Assembly (NCBI GenBank): GCA_944323595.1
Contig: CALUTF010000006.1
Location: forward strand, 1-64,000
Source of the DNA: Candidatus Gastranaerophilales bacterium
Lineage (GTDB): Bacteria; Cyanobacteriota; Vampirovibrionia; Gastranaerophilales; Gastranaerophilaceae
Length of the DNA stretch: 64,000 nucleotides
Direction of reading: 5' to 3'
Made by a program: the position numbers and the translations under genes. Shown here piece by piece: positions 9,024 to 16,678 of the stretch. The notes below the pieces were generated by a model. That model had not been told where the DNA came from and ran no database searches. It saw only the letters and a program-made list of their open reading frames with translations. Position 1 is the first letter of the stretch. Each line of letters starts with the position of its first letter.

Positions 9024-9259
9024 TTTATAATATTTAAGTTTAATACGGGACCTGCGACTCTCGGTGCTACTGTGATAACGTGACCTTCAACAAATGCGTC
9101 ATCTGTTGATTTGTAATATACAGAGTGTATTGAGTAAAAAATTCCGCAAATCAAAAATATTATAGCAGTTATGCTTGGAACCAGTACTCTTTTTTTCATA
9201 TATTCGGGGCGGGTGTCTTCAACTTCCGTTGTAACTTCGGCTTTTTTATCCTTTTCCAC
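8852..9259 (-). pseudogene. Truncated EmrA/HlyD-type efflux adaptor
   Basis: The first about 75 residues are a normal membrane-fusion-protein start: a charged N-terminus, one membrane helix (VPSITAIIFLICGIFYSIHS), then STDDAFVEGHVITVAPRVAG, the classic beginning of the EmrA barrel. Right after VLNLNI the frame runs into the start of the transporter gene and continues out of frame to a stop. The coiled-coil hairpin, lipoyl and beta-barrel domains (some 250 residues) are missing, as if an internal deletion fused emrA to emrB. The start is a GTG at 9259 after AAAGGAG. It cannot act as an adaptor on its own. Confidence 0.8.
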
Positions 9260-9300
9260 TTTTATCTCCTTTTATATTTGTAAACAGACAAAAAAAGATA

Positions 9301-9314
9301 TTGAGCATGCTCAA
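9301..9314. promoter_or_regulatory. 14-bp perfect palindrome between efflux genes
   Basis: TTGAGCATGCTCAA is its own reverse complement and sits in the divergent gap between the adaptor start (9259) and the outer-membrane factor start (9324). The position suits a dimeric repressor operator, for example a TetR or MarR type efflux regulator; no such regulator gene is adjacent. Confidence 0.45.
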
Positions 9315-9323
9315 AATACCATT

Positions 9324-10604
9324 ATGTATTTAAATCTTGAATGGTGGGAAAATTATAAAGACGATATTTTGACACAGCATTTGAAAGAACTCTATGAATC
9401 CAATTACGATTTGAAGAATGCGGAATTGAAGATTAAAGAGAATGAAAAACTTGTTAAAATGCAATTTGCGGATGAATTGCCGCAGTTATCATTTGACGGA
9501 TATATTGCAAGAACGTTCCGTTCCTCAATACAAAGATACGGAAATATGGTTATCCCGAGTTATGCACAGAACAATTTTCAACTCCCATTGACTGCGAGTT
9601 ATGAAATTGATATCTGGGGTAAAAACAGATTGAAAACAAAAAGTACCGAACAATATCTTGAGATGGTAAAACAGGCAGAAAGAGCAACTTATATAGCCTT
9701 AACCTCTGATTTTGCGGCAGAGTATTTTAATTTAATCAAATGTGACAAACTTTTGTCTATTCAAAAGGAACTCATTGCTATTCAGGAAGAAATTGTTGCA
9801 AAAACCGAAGATAAGTATTCAGCAGGGCTTGCTACGATTAATGACCTTATTGCAGAGCAGAAAATGCTGACAGTTTTAAAAGAAGAAAAGAACAGTATTG
9901 AAAAAAATCAGGAAGTTTTGATAAACAATCTGCGGGTTTATCTCGCTAAAAGCGACGGTGATGTTGAAAGAGCCGATTTTAACAAGATTATTCTTCTGGA
10001 GAATATTCCTCAGGAGATTAATTCCGATATTATAGAGAACAGACCTGATTTTTTGCAGCAGGAGGCAAATATTAAGCGTGCAGGTTATGATGCAAAGGTT
10101 GCCAAAAGGGAATTGCTTCCGAGTATTGTGATTTTCGGGCAGATTGGTTTTAATGCATACAGGCTGAACAGGTTGGTAAATAGTTCTTCCCAGTTATTTA
10201 ACGCGGGGATTATGCCGTCACTTGATATATTTGCCGGCGGAAGAAAAATGGCGTTTTTAAAATTAAGAAAATACCAGTATGATGAAGCTTTGAATGATTA
10301 TCAGAAAACGATTCTGGAAGATATAAAAGAATTAAATATCAGCCTGCATGAATACAAAACAGCTAAAAAAAATTATGAAGAAAGTCTTGCGCGTTTGAAT
10401 CTTCAGGATAAAACTTACAGATTAATGACAGACAAAAAAGATATCGGTTCTGCTTCTGAGCTGGATGTTTTGTATAACAGAGAATCTCTTTTGCTGACAA
10501 CAAAGGAGGAAGTTTCAAATAAAATTAACTGTCTGATTTCGACTATTACGTTGTATAAAGCAACAGGCGGAAAAAATTTGTATGAAACGGCAGCTAATAT
10601 ATAG
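9324..10604 (+). CDS. Outer-membrane efflux factor (TolC/NodT family), N-terminally short
   Basis: About 426 residues with the two OMF repeats rich in long helices. Recognisable are LEWWENYKDDILTQ at the very start (the WW..Y.D motif of NodT-type channels), LPLTASYEIDIWGKNR, SAGLATINDLI, IENRPDFLQQEANIKRAGYDAKVAKRELLPS and GRKMAF. OMF proteins normally have a signal peptide or lipobox and about 30 residues before the WW motif; here none is present. The ORF extends upstream to 9171 only as antisense of the adaptor gene. The gene has therefore probably lost its 5' end, or it starts elsewhere. It forms a broken tripartite pump with the genes at 7479-9259. Confidence 0.75.
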   Translation: MYLNLEWWENYKDDILTQHLKELYESNYDLKNAELKIKENEKLVKMQFADELPQLSFDGYIARTFRSSIQRYGNMVIPSYAQNNFQLPLTASYEIDIWGKNRLKTKSTEQYLEMVKQAERATYIALTSDFAAEYFNLIKCDKLLSIQKELIAIQEEIVAKTEDKYSAGLATINDLIAEQKMLTVLKEEKNSIEKNQEVLINNLRVYLAKSDGDVERADFNKIILLENIPQEINSDIIENRPDFLQQEANIKRAGYDAKVAKRELLPSIVIFGQIGFNAYRLNRLVNSSSQLFNAGIMPSLDIFAGGRKMAFLKLRKYQYDEALNDYQKTILEDIKELNISLHEYKTAKKNYEESLARLNLQDKTYRLMTDKKDIGSASELDVLYNRESLLLTTKEEVSNKINCLISTITLYKATGGKNLYETAANI

Positions 10605-10632
10605 CCAGAACTTATAATTAAAAATTTTTAAT

Positions 10633-10661
10633 AAAAAACGGAGTTTATGGCTCCGTTTTTT
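10633..10661 (+). terminator. Terminator of outer-membrane factor gene
   Basis: Stem AAAAAACGGAG / CTCCGTTTTTT with a 7-base loop and T-run. The convergent cupin gene ends just after it, and the symmetrical A/T flanks allow it to work in both directions. Confidence 0.85.
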
Positions 10662-10681
10662 ATTTTGATTTTTTAACTATA

Positions 10682-11059
10682 CTAACAGAGTTCGGCATCT
10701 CCTAAGCCGTATTGTTCAAGAGAATTTGTTTTTGCCTGTATACAAATAAATTCAAATTCACCATCGCCTGTGTTTTCAATAGTTCTTGATGCCTCAGGCA
10801 TGATTTTAACGGCACTGCCCTCTTTTACACTAACAGCGGTTCCGTCGACGGTAATAATTCCCTCACCTTTAAGAATAATATAAACTTCTTCATTTTGTTT
10901 GTGTTTGTGATTAAAAGGAACTTTAAATCCTTTCGGTACTGCGTTAATTGAAACTTCACAGCTTGTTAATTCAAGTGCATCGTGCAAAAATGCTTTTCCG
11001 TTTTCAAGATTGATTAATTCGTCAATTTTTCCGAGTTCTGTTGTTTTGTAGTTAGTCAT
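10682..11059 (-). CDS. Cupin-domain protein
   Basis: A 125-residue single-domain cupin. Motif 1 is visible as HKHKQNEEVYIILKGEG around residues 52-68 (two His and one Glu as metal ligands), and motif 2 around SVKEGSAVKIMPEASRTIEN is weakly kept. Such small cupins are often metal-binding isomerases, dioxygenases or sugar-binding sensors; the substrate is not clear. It lies downstream of a MarR regulator, and a copy of the regulator's palindrome sits 22 bases before its ATG, so it is probably the MarR target. Confidence 0.85.
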   Translation of the reverse strand: MTNYKTTELGKIDELINLENGKAFLHDALELTSCEVSINAVPKGFKVPFNHKHKQNEEVYIILKGEGIITVDGTAVSVKEGSAVKIMPEASRTIENTGDGEFEFICIQAKTNSLEQYGLGDAELC

Positions 11060-11080
11060 GTTGCCCTCCTTTTTTTGTTT

Positions 11081-11091
11081 GATATCTAACT
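11081..11091. promoter_or_regulatory. Partial MarR operator before the cupin gene
   Basis: On the minus strand AGTTAGATATC matches 11 of the 16 bases of the palindrome upstream of the marR gene (11565-11580). Its place just before the cupin ribosome-binding site suits repression. Confidence 0.55.
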
Positions 11092-11117
11092 ATTTTCCTA
11101 AAATTTTTTGCTTCATT

Positions 11118-11525
11118 CTACAGCATTTTTTCAAGAAGTTTATCAAGCATTGCGCTTTCTTCTTCGTTTAAATTTTTATATAACATTTTGTTTAAATCCT
11201 TTGATATTTCTTCAAATACCGGTTTGAAATCCTCACCTTTAGCCGTTGGCAGAATATAAGTAATTCTGCTGTCTTCTGTTGACTTTTCTCTTTTTACAAA
11301 CCCTAGTTTTTCCAGTTTATCAACAAGTATTGTGACGGTCGGTTTTGTCCGGTGAATTTTGCCGGCAATATCTTTCATTGTTGCTTTTTTTTCCTTGTAA
11401 AGCAATGCAAGGATATCACCGTGACTCGGCACAAGCTCTTCTATTCCGTTTTCTTTTAACTTGTCCGTTATAAAACGGTTACCCTTTTCATGTATTCTTG
11501 ATATTAATGCAAGAGCTTTTTTCAT
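11118..11525 (-). CDS. MarR-family transcriptional regulator
   Basis: A 135-residue winged-helix regulator. The recognition region reads ATMKDIAGKIHRTKPTVTILVDKLEKLGFV (about residues 48-77), followed by a wing with REKSTEDSRITYILPTAKG, which is the standard MarR layout. MarR proteins repress nearby genes and release DNA on binding small ligands or oxidation. A perfect 16-bp palindrome overlaps its own promoter and a partial copy precedes the cupin gene, so autoregulation and control of the cupin are likely. The start is supported by GGAAAG upstream. Confidence 0.92.
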   Translation of the reverse strand: MKKALALISRIHEKGNRFITDKLKENGIEELVPSHGDILALLYKEKKATMKDIAGKIHRTKPTVTILVDKLEKLGFVKREKSTEDSRITYILPTAKGEDFKPVFEEISKDLNKMLYKNLNEEESAMLDKLLEKML

Positions 11526-11564
11526 AACTTTTCGGACTTTCCAAATTAATTATATAAATATTAT

Positions 11565-11580
11565 AGTTAGATATCTAACT
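11565..11580. promoter_or_regulatory. Perfect 16-bp palindromic MarR operator
   Basis: AGTTAGATATCTAACT reads the same on both strands. It ends where a minus-strand TATAAT begins, about 40 bases before the marR start. A DNA-bound MarR dimer here would cover the promoter. Confidence 0.65.
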
Positions 11581-11590
11581 TTTGTCAAGA

Positions 11591-13084
11591 TTATTTTTTA
11601 TCTGGATGTATTTTTATTTGTATTTCCGGACGATTAATAATTTCTTTTGTTAGAACAAAGTTTTTTTCAAGGTTTGCGAGTTTTGGTGAGGGGATATTTT
11701 TTTGCGGAATATTCAATTGGATTTCTGTAGGGATAAATCTGGCATAATTCATGTGGTAAACTTTTCCATCGGCATCAATCAGTCTGTGCATGATGTATTT
11801 ATGGTAGCGTCCCATTTGTTTTAAATCTTCAATAACTGGTTTCATGCTTTCGTCGTATTCTTGCAGAGGGGCTTTTATCCCGAATTCTTCCATAAATTTT
11901 TTCATTCTGCCTGATGAGTTTAATGAAGTGTCAAGATGATTTATTTTCATTATTACATTTGATATTTTTTCATCTATGTCATCTTTGGATTTAATATATT
12001 TTTGTTTACCGTTCAGGTCATCTTTATATAATCCGGCAAGCCTGTCAATTACATCCTCAGCCAGAGAAGCAAGCGATTTTTTATTAAATCCTGCGGCGTT
12101 TTTTGCCTGTGCATCAAAGCATCTTACAAGCATGTGGAATTTAGGGTTATCCAGAAGCGGTGTAAACGTGAACAGGGTATTTGCCATATTATCAACAAAG
12201 CGTGCTCTTAATCTTTTGGTTTTGTCAAAGTCACCGTTTTTAAGAGCTTTTCTTGAAGCAACATAAGAGGCATTAAAGACATTGAATGAAACATTAAAAG
12301 CATTCAGCTTTTCCATATTTTCAGGGCTGGAAAAATATTCTGCGTATTTTTCGGCTCTTGCCTGTAATGCAGGGTTGTTACGATTCCAGCCGGAAGTGTC
12401 AAATGCCGTACGCCTGCCAAGTGAGTCATAAAGTTCGGTGGCAAGTTCTGTAAAGTCATATAATTTGCCGTTTTTATCTTTTATTGCGAGCTCCATACAG
12501 TCTGCATCATAGAAAAGTTCTGTTGTTCTGTAGATTAAATCTTCCTGCGAGATTGGATTGTTCTCTCCAAAAATATCTAGTCCTTGAAATCTTTGGCGAA
12601 GAGTTTTAAACCCTTGTGTTATAGATGTAAAATCTTCCCAGCTCATTTCTCTTTTTTGCGGTTTTGCATCCGCATAACAGTGTGCACACATGTTTTTGCA
12701 TCCGCGTTTCACCGCAATTACGTGAAGATTTTCGCTTAAATATTGAATTTCTTTCATAGTTAAGCCTTTAAAAACATTGATACCGTATTGCAAACCTTCT
12801 AAAGCTTCCATAGAAAAGTCTCTGAGCATGAAATTTTGCTGCTGATCTGTAGCGTCTATGTATCTTTTTAGATTATTAACCGCAGCTCGTGCCCGTACGT
12901 ATTGAAAAGCATGTTGAATTTCTTTAAACGGGTTTGCTCCAAAGCTTATACTTGTTGTTGGTATATGCTGTTCACTGATATAGAGACCGGTATAACCTGT
13001 TGATGGTCTTGCTTGTGTAGATGTATTTGTATTCTTGACCGGTGTGATGGGTCTGTATCCGGCTGTTATATTTTGAATTCTCAT
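11591..13084 (-). CDS. Atypical radical-SAM-like protein
   Basis: A 497-residue protein that I do not recognise as a named family. A radical SAM cluster motif C-x3-C-x2-C (Cys129, Cys133, Cys136) lies in VKRGCKNMCAHCYADAKP, and SWEDF follows as in other radical SAM enzymes. It is preceded by a low-complexity N-terminus with TGYTGLY and SISFG. The middle part has FDTSGWNR, a possible second strand of the SAM barrel. No second cysteine cluster or SPASM domain is visible. It ends with a Pro/Ile-rich tail. It lies alone between the MarR gene and an acyltransferase. The substrate is unknown; peptide or protein modification is one possibility. Confidence 0.7.
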   Translation of the reverse strand: MRIQNITAGYRPITPVKNTNTSTQARPSTGYTGLYISEQHIPTTSISFGANPFKEIQHAFQYVRARAAVNNLKRYIDATDQQQNFMLRDFSMEALEGLQYGINVFKGLTMKEIQYLSENLHVIAVKRGCKNMCAHCYADAKPQKREMSWEDFTSITQGFKTLRQRFQGLDIFGENNPISQEDLIYRTTELFYDADCMELAIKDKNGKLYDFTELATELYDSLGRRTAFDTSGWNRNNPALQARAEKYAEYFSSPENMEKLNAFNVSFNVFNASYVASRKALKNGDFDKTKRLRARFVDNMANTLFTFTPLLDNPKFHMLVRCFDAQAKNAAGFNKKSLASLAEDVIDRLAGLYKDDLNGKQKYIKSKDDIDEKISNVIMKINHLDTSLNSSGRMKKFMEEFGIKAPLQEYDESMKPVIEDLKQMGRYHKYIMHRLIDADGKVYHMNYARFIPTEIQLNIPQKNIPSPKLANLEKNFVLTKEIINRPEIQIKIHPDKK

Positions 13085-13154
13085 TTTTTTACGGCTTTTC
13101 CTTTGTAAGTGTGTATATATAAAGCCTGTAAAAAATTTTTTTGCTAACTGATAG

Positions 13155-14261
13155 TTATTTGTTTTCTGCAGGCAGAAGTTTTGCTGTCAGTTTATCAAAT
13201 GTTTTCTTTTTCAAAAATTTTAAAGCAACGCCTGTATACGTTGTTATTAACATTGTGAGCACAAAATATAAATATGTATTTTGTACCGGATTGTATATCC
13301 AGTAAATGTCATGGGCTTCTATCATATTCAAAGGTAATTTGTTTATAGTAAGAATTGTTATTGTCATCAAATACATAACAAGAAGATGATTTGCCATAAT
13401 ATGATAGGTATTTTCTCCGATAAGTTTGAGGAATTTAATATCTTTAATATATTTGTACGTTACATCAATAAATAATAAAGAGAACCAGATGCCGGTTAAA
13501 CTTGTTAACACGGGAACGATAATCTGGTCATCAAATCTTGCCCAGACCAGTACATAACTTAATCCTATTCCGTGTTCCGGATCGTAATCTCTGTTAAAGT
13601 GCCAGAGTATTGCCTGCAAACATATTACAAATCCCAATATTTTAGGCGAAAATATATTGTATTTCCCTCTTATTTTTTGTACGTAAAAATGCCCGAGGTA
13701 GACAAAAAATAATGAAAACATAATTCTGATTAAAATTAAGTTGACCGGCGTCATATCAATTCCTTTTGATAGCGGAATAGCTGATAAACCGAGTATTGTA
13801 TAAAAAATGCCTCTTACGATTTCGCTCCTGTTTCTCAATAATTTCTGGCAGAATAAAAATGCAATCATTGTCATAAACAACTGCGGTACAAACCACATAG
13901 GGCATGACAAATCAAATTGATGCCCGTTTAAAAACGGTGTAATAAAGAAATTTTTCCAGCTTAATTCCATACCCCAGAATTTGCCGGTATATTTTGCAAT
14001 TATGATTGTAACTATCATATAAAATGCCGAATACAAATAGTATAGAACCAGCAGACTTTTGATACGTCTTTTTATAAAATCGAAAACGGCATCCAAGTAT
14101 TTATCTTTGAACAGCATTCCGGAAATGAAAAAGAATAAGGATAACTGGAATGAATAAGGCGGGAACATTCCAAACAATGAAAATTCAAGATGTCCTGAGA
14201 CAACAAGAGTTATTGCCAGACATTTTAATAGATTTATTTTATCAGAAAAAATTTTGTCCAT
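13155..14261 (-). CDS. Acyltransferase family 3 membrane protein
   Basis: A 368-residue polytopic inner-membrane protein with about 10 hydrophobic helices. The start NLLKCLAITLVVSGH, containing the conserved His, and LSLFFFISGMLFK near residue 40 are the signatures of the acyltransferase-3 (OafA/WecH/NodX-like) family. These enzymes put acetyl or succinyl groups on surface polysaccharides or lipids. The start is supported by AAGGTG 6 bases before the ATG. It is a single-gene unit, so its acceptor glycan is not indicated by neighbours. Confidence 0.88.
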   Translation of the reverse strand: MDKIFSDKINLLKCLAITLVVSGHLEFSLFGMFPPYSFQLSLFFFISGMLFKDKYLDAVFDFIKRRIKSLLVLYYLYSAFYMIVTIIIAKYTGKFWGMELSWKNFFITPFLNGHQFDLSCPMWFVPQLFMTMIAFLFCQKLLRNRSEIVRGIFYTILGLSAIPLSKGIDMTPVNLILIRIMFSLFFVYLGHFYVQKIRGKYNIFSPKILGFVICLQAILWHFNRDYDPEHGIGLSYVLVWARFDDQIIVPVLTSLTGIWFSLLFIDVTYKYIKDIKFLKLIGENTYHIMANHLLVMYLMTITILTINKLPLNMIEAHDIYWIYNPVQNTYLYFVLTMLITTYTGVALKFLKKKTFDKLTAKLLPAENK

Positions 14262-14377
14262 TTTTCACCTTTTTAATATTTGTAGTTTCTTTATACAATT
14301 CCGGAAGCGTCAGGGCACTTCCCCTGTTAGGTTAACTAATATTTAAGTCTATTAAGTTTTATGTGATTTCCTATAAA

Positions 14378-14902
14378 TTATTTCTCTACCGGAAGCCCTA
14401 ATCTTTGCAGCGGAATGTAATTAAAATAATAATCACAGCCGACACTGTGTATGTATGCTAAAACATCTTTGTATTCCGGTTTTTTAAACCAGTCATTCAG
14501 TATATAAATATATTCAACTTCAAAGTTCAAAGTAGCTAATAATCTTTTGTATTGTTTCTTTTTAAAGTCGCAGGTTTGTAATTTTTCATCAACAGAGCCG
14601 CCCACCTGTTGATATTTGCATTCAATAACAAAAAATGTATTATTTAAAATTACATAAATAGAGTCGTCCGGAAGTAATTTTTTAGATAGGTAATCTTGCC
14701 ATTTTACTCCATTTTTGTCTAAAAATCTGTATAAATCATGTTTTACAAAGATCATGCCTACGAGCTTATCTTTAAAAAATACGTTGTTTTCTTCATCAAC
14801 TTTATAATTAGTTATACCATTTAATAATGTTTTTAAATCTGCTTTTGTTTCAAATACTAAACCTGTTGTAGTGTTCCCGCCGCCAATGCCGTCTTTAATC
14901 AT
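14378..14902 (-). CDS. PD-(D/E)xK type II restriction endonuclease
   Basis: A 174-residue protein encoded last in a three-gene restriction-modification operon; its ATG overlaps the stop of the methylase gene by one base. The nuclease core is visible as PDDSIYVILNNTFFVIECKYQ, with Asp80, Glu94 and Lys96 as the probable catalytic set. The location behind two methylases and this motif make it the cleaving partner. It is much shorter than DpnII or MboI enzymes (about 280 residues), so it is either a compact family or a different specificity. The recognition site cannot be read from the sequence. Confidence 0.8.
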   Translation of the reverse strand: MIKDGIGGGNTTTGLVFETKADLKTLLNGITNYKVDEENNVFFKDKLVGMIFVKHDLYRFLDKNGVKWQDYLSKKLLPDDSIYVILNNTFFVIECKYQQVGGSVDEKLQTCDFKKKQYKRLLATLNFEVEYIYILNDWFKKPEYKDVLAYIHSVGCDYYFNYIPLQRLGLPVEK

Positions 14903-15741
14903 TAATAATTCCTCACTAAAACTTCCGTTATCTTGCCTCTCCCTTTGCCGTTAGCATTTATGGCTCTGGATGCAAAAACTTTTTTAATTTCATAATTTGA
15001 ATACAATTCGTTTATTAATTTTGTATCTGAATTTGAAAGCATAAATTTTACACCCATTGAGTCTAATTCATCACATACATCTCTTAACTTAAATTGCATA
15101 TCAATATCAAAACCATCTCTGGTATAAGATGTAAAACTTGAAGTCTCGTTTAATGGTACATATGGTGGGTCAAAATAAACAAAATCATCTTTTTTTACTT
15201 TACTTAAAATTTTTGAAAAGTCGCCACAACAGATTTCCGTATTTTTCAATAATTTAGAACAATTAATTAAGTTTTCTGTGTCAACTATTCTGGGATTTTT
15301 GTAATTCCCGAATGGGACATTAAATTGTCCTTGAGAATTTACTCTATATAAACCATTAAAACAAGTTCTGTTTAAATAAATAAATCTACTTGCTTTTTCA
15401 GTATTTGATAAAGCATTGTATTTTTCTGTTCTATCAAGATTTCTTATCTTTAGAAAATACTCTTTTGAAACCTCATGTTTATTCAAATCATCAATAAGGT
15501 CGTAAATATTATCACGAACAACCATATATAAATTTATTAACTCTTCATTCATATCAGAGATATAGCCGTTTTGCGGCTGTAATTCAAAAAATAGAGCTCC
15601 GCCTCCTATAAACGGCTCAAAATATCTATTATATGATTTTGGCAGGTTTTGGAGAAGCTCAAACATAAGCTGACGTTTTCCGCCAACCCATTTAACAATT
15701 GGATATGTTTTATCTTTTAACTTTTCTAAAACTACTGCCAT
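14902..15741 (-). CDS. DNA adenine methylase, Dam/D12 class
   Basis: A 279-residue N6-adenine methyltransferase. SAM-binding motif I is FEPFIGGGALFFEL (residues 41-54) after the KWVGGKRQL start, and the catalytic DPPY is at residues 191-194. This order is typical of the alpha class (Dam, DpnM, MboI). Members commonly methylate GATC, but some recognise other sites, so specificity is open. It overlaps the second methylase upstream by 10 bases and the endonuclease downstream by one, so all three are likely cotranslated. It protects host DNA from the endonuclease. Confidence 0.93.
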   Translation of the reverse strand: MAVVLEKLKDKTYPIVKWVGGKRQLMFELLQNLPKSYNRYFEPFIGGGALFFELQPQNGYISDMNEELINLYMVVRDNIYDLIDDLNKHEVSKEYFLKIRNLDRTEKYNALSNTEKASRFIYLNRTCFNGLYRVNSQGQFNVPFGNYKNPRIVDTENLINCSKLLKNTEICCGDFSKILSKVKKDDFVYFDPPYVPLNETSSFTSYTRDGFDIDMQFKLRDVCDELDSMGVKFMLSNSDTKLINELYSNYEIKKVFASRAINANGKGRGKITEVLVRNY

Positions 15742-16535
15742 TTTAGTTCCTTATTTGAAAATTGCTGTTCAAATCTTTTAATTGAAAGGTCTAAAAATTC
15801 CTGTTCTAGGTCTATACCAATAAACTTTCTTCCTAACTTTAACGCCATTATACCAGTTGTTGAACTTCCTGTGAATGGATCAAGAATTAAGTCTTCCTTG
15901 TTAGTAGAGGCAAGGATTATCCGTCTTAACAATTCTAAAGGTTTTTGGGTAGGGTGTTTACCGAAAACTTTTTCTGAGGGTTTTGGAGTTCCTATTGCCC
16001 AAACGGAGCGCATTTGTTTGTCAGGTTTCTTGATAAAATCTTCACTCCAGCTGCCATTTTTCATTGCTTCATAGTTAAAAGTATGCTTGGAATTATTGTC
16101 TTTCTTTGCCCATAGCAGTGTTTCATGGCTTGCGGTAAAATATCTGCAGCTCATATTGGGTGAGGCATTTGGCTTAAACCAGCAAATGTCATTTAAGATT
16201 TTAAAACCAGCTTTTTGGAGTGCAAAACCACAAGCATAAATAGAATGATATGTTCCTGAAATCCATATAGTACCATTAGGTTTTAAAACTCTTTTACAGG
16301 CATTAATCCAGGTCTGATGAAATTTAAAATCCTCATCAATCCCATTACTTTCATCCCATTTACCTTTATTTACAGAAACAACTTTTCCGGCATGGCAGGT
16401 AATGCCACCGTTAGATAGCATATAAGGCGGATCTGCAAAAATCATATCAATGGATTCTGCAGATATTTTGTTCAGAATTTCAATACAATCCCCTAAGAAT
16501 AACTGGACATTACATTTTTCATAATACTTCTGCAT
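15732..16535 (-). CDS. Second DNA methyltransferase (DpnA-like, beta class)
   Basis: About 267 residues. The order is catalytic DPPY first (residues 35-38), then target recognition, then the SAM-binding DPFTGSSTTG near residue 225, which is the beta class of N6-adenine or N4-cytosine methylases. A Dam-type enzyme, a second beta-class enzyme and a nuclease in one operon is the DpnII plan, in which the second enzyme can modify single-stranded DNA. I choose the ATG at 16535: it has no ribosome-binding site, but TATAAT ends exactly 6 bases upstream, pointing to a leaderless transcript. The reading frame extends upstream to 16643 without support. Confidence 0.9.
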   Translation of the reverse strand: MQKYYEKCNVQLFLGDCIEILNKISAESIDMIFADPPYMLSNGGITCHAGKVVSVNKGKWDESNGIDEDFKFHQTWINACKRVLKPNGTIWISGTYHSIYACGFALQKAGFKILNDICWFKPNASPNMSCRYFTASHETLLWAKKDNNSKHTFNYEAMKNGSWSEDFIKKPDKQMRSVWAIGTPKPSEKVFGKHPTQKPLELLRRIILASTNKEDLILDPFTGSSTTGIMALKLGRKFIGIDLEQEFLDLSIKRFEQQFSNKELKWQ

Positions 16536-16568
16536 GTATAAATTATAATATAAAAAGAATAGAAAAAA

Positions 16569-16579
16569 CTGATTATCAG
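16569..16579. promoter_or_regulatory. Inverted repeat upstream of restriction-modification operon
   Basis: CTGAT-T-ATCAG is a perfect 5-bp inverted repeat, placed about 22 bases upstream of the TATAAT box of the operon (16542-16547). It overlaps where a -35 element would be; the -35 itself is poor, so control by a bound protein is plausible. Confidence 0.35.
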
Positions 16580-16678
16580 ATTTTAACAATATGTGCTTTT
16601 TTACATTTTGTAAATAAACACTATGCAAAGAGCTTTTTTTCAAGTATGCTATGCGTGAGTATGAATAAGGAGATAATC

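Noticed and set aside
9171-9323. Upstream extension of the outer-membrane factor frame
   Set aside because: This part is exactly antisense of the adaptor gene's start and of its ribosome-binding site, and gives no signal peptide; the frame is open by chance.
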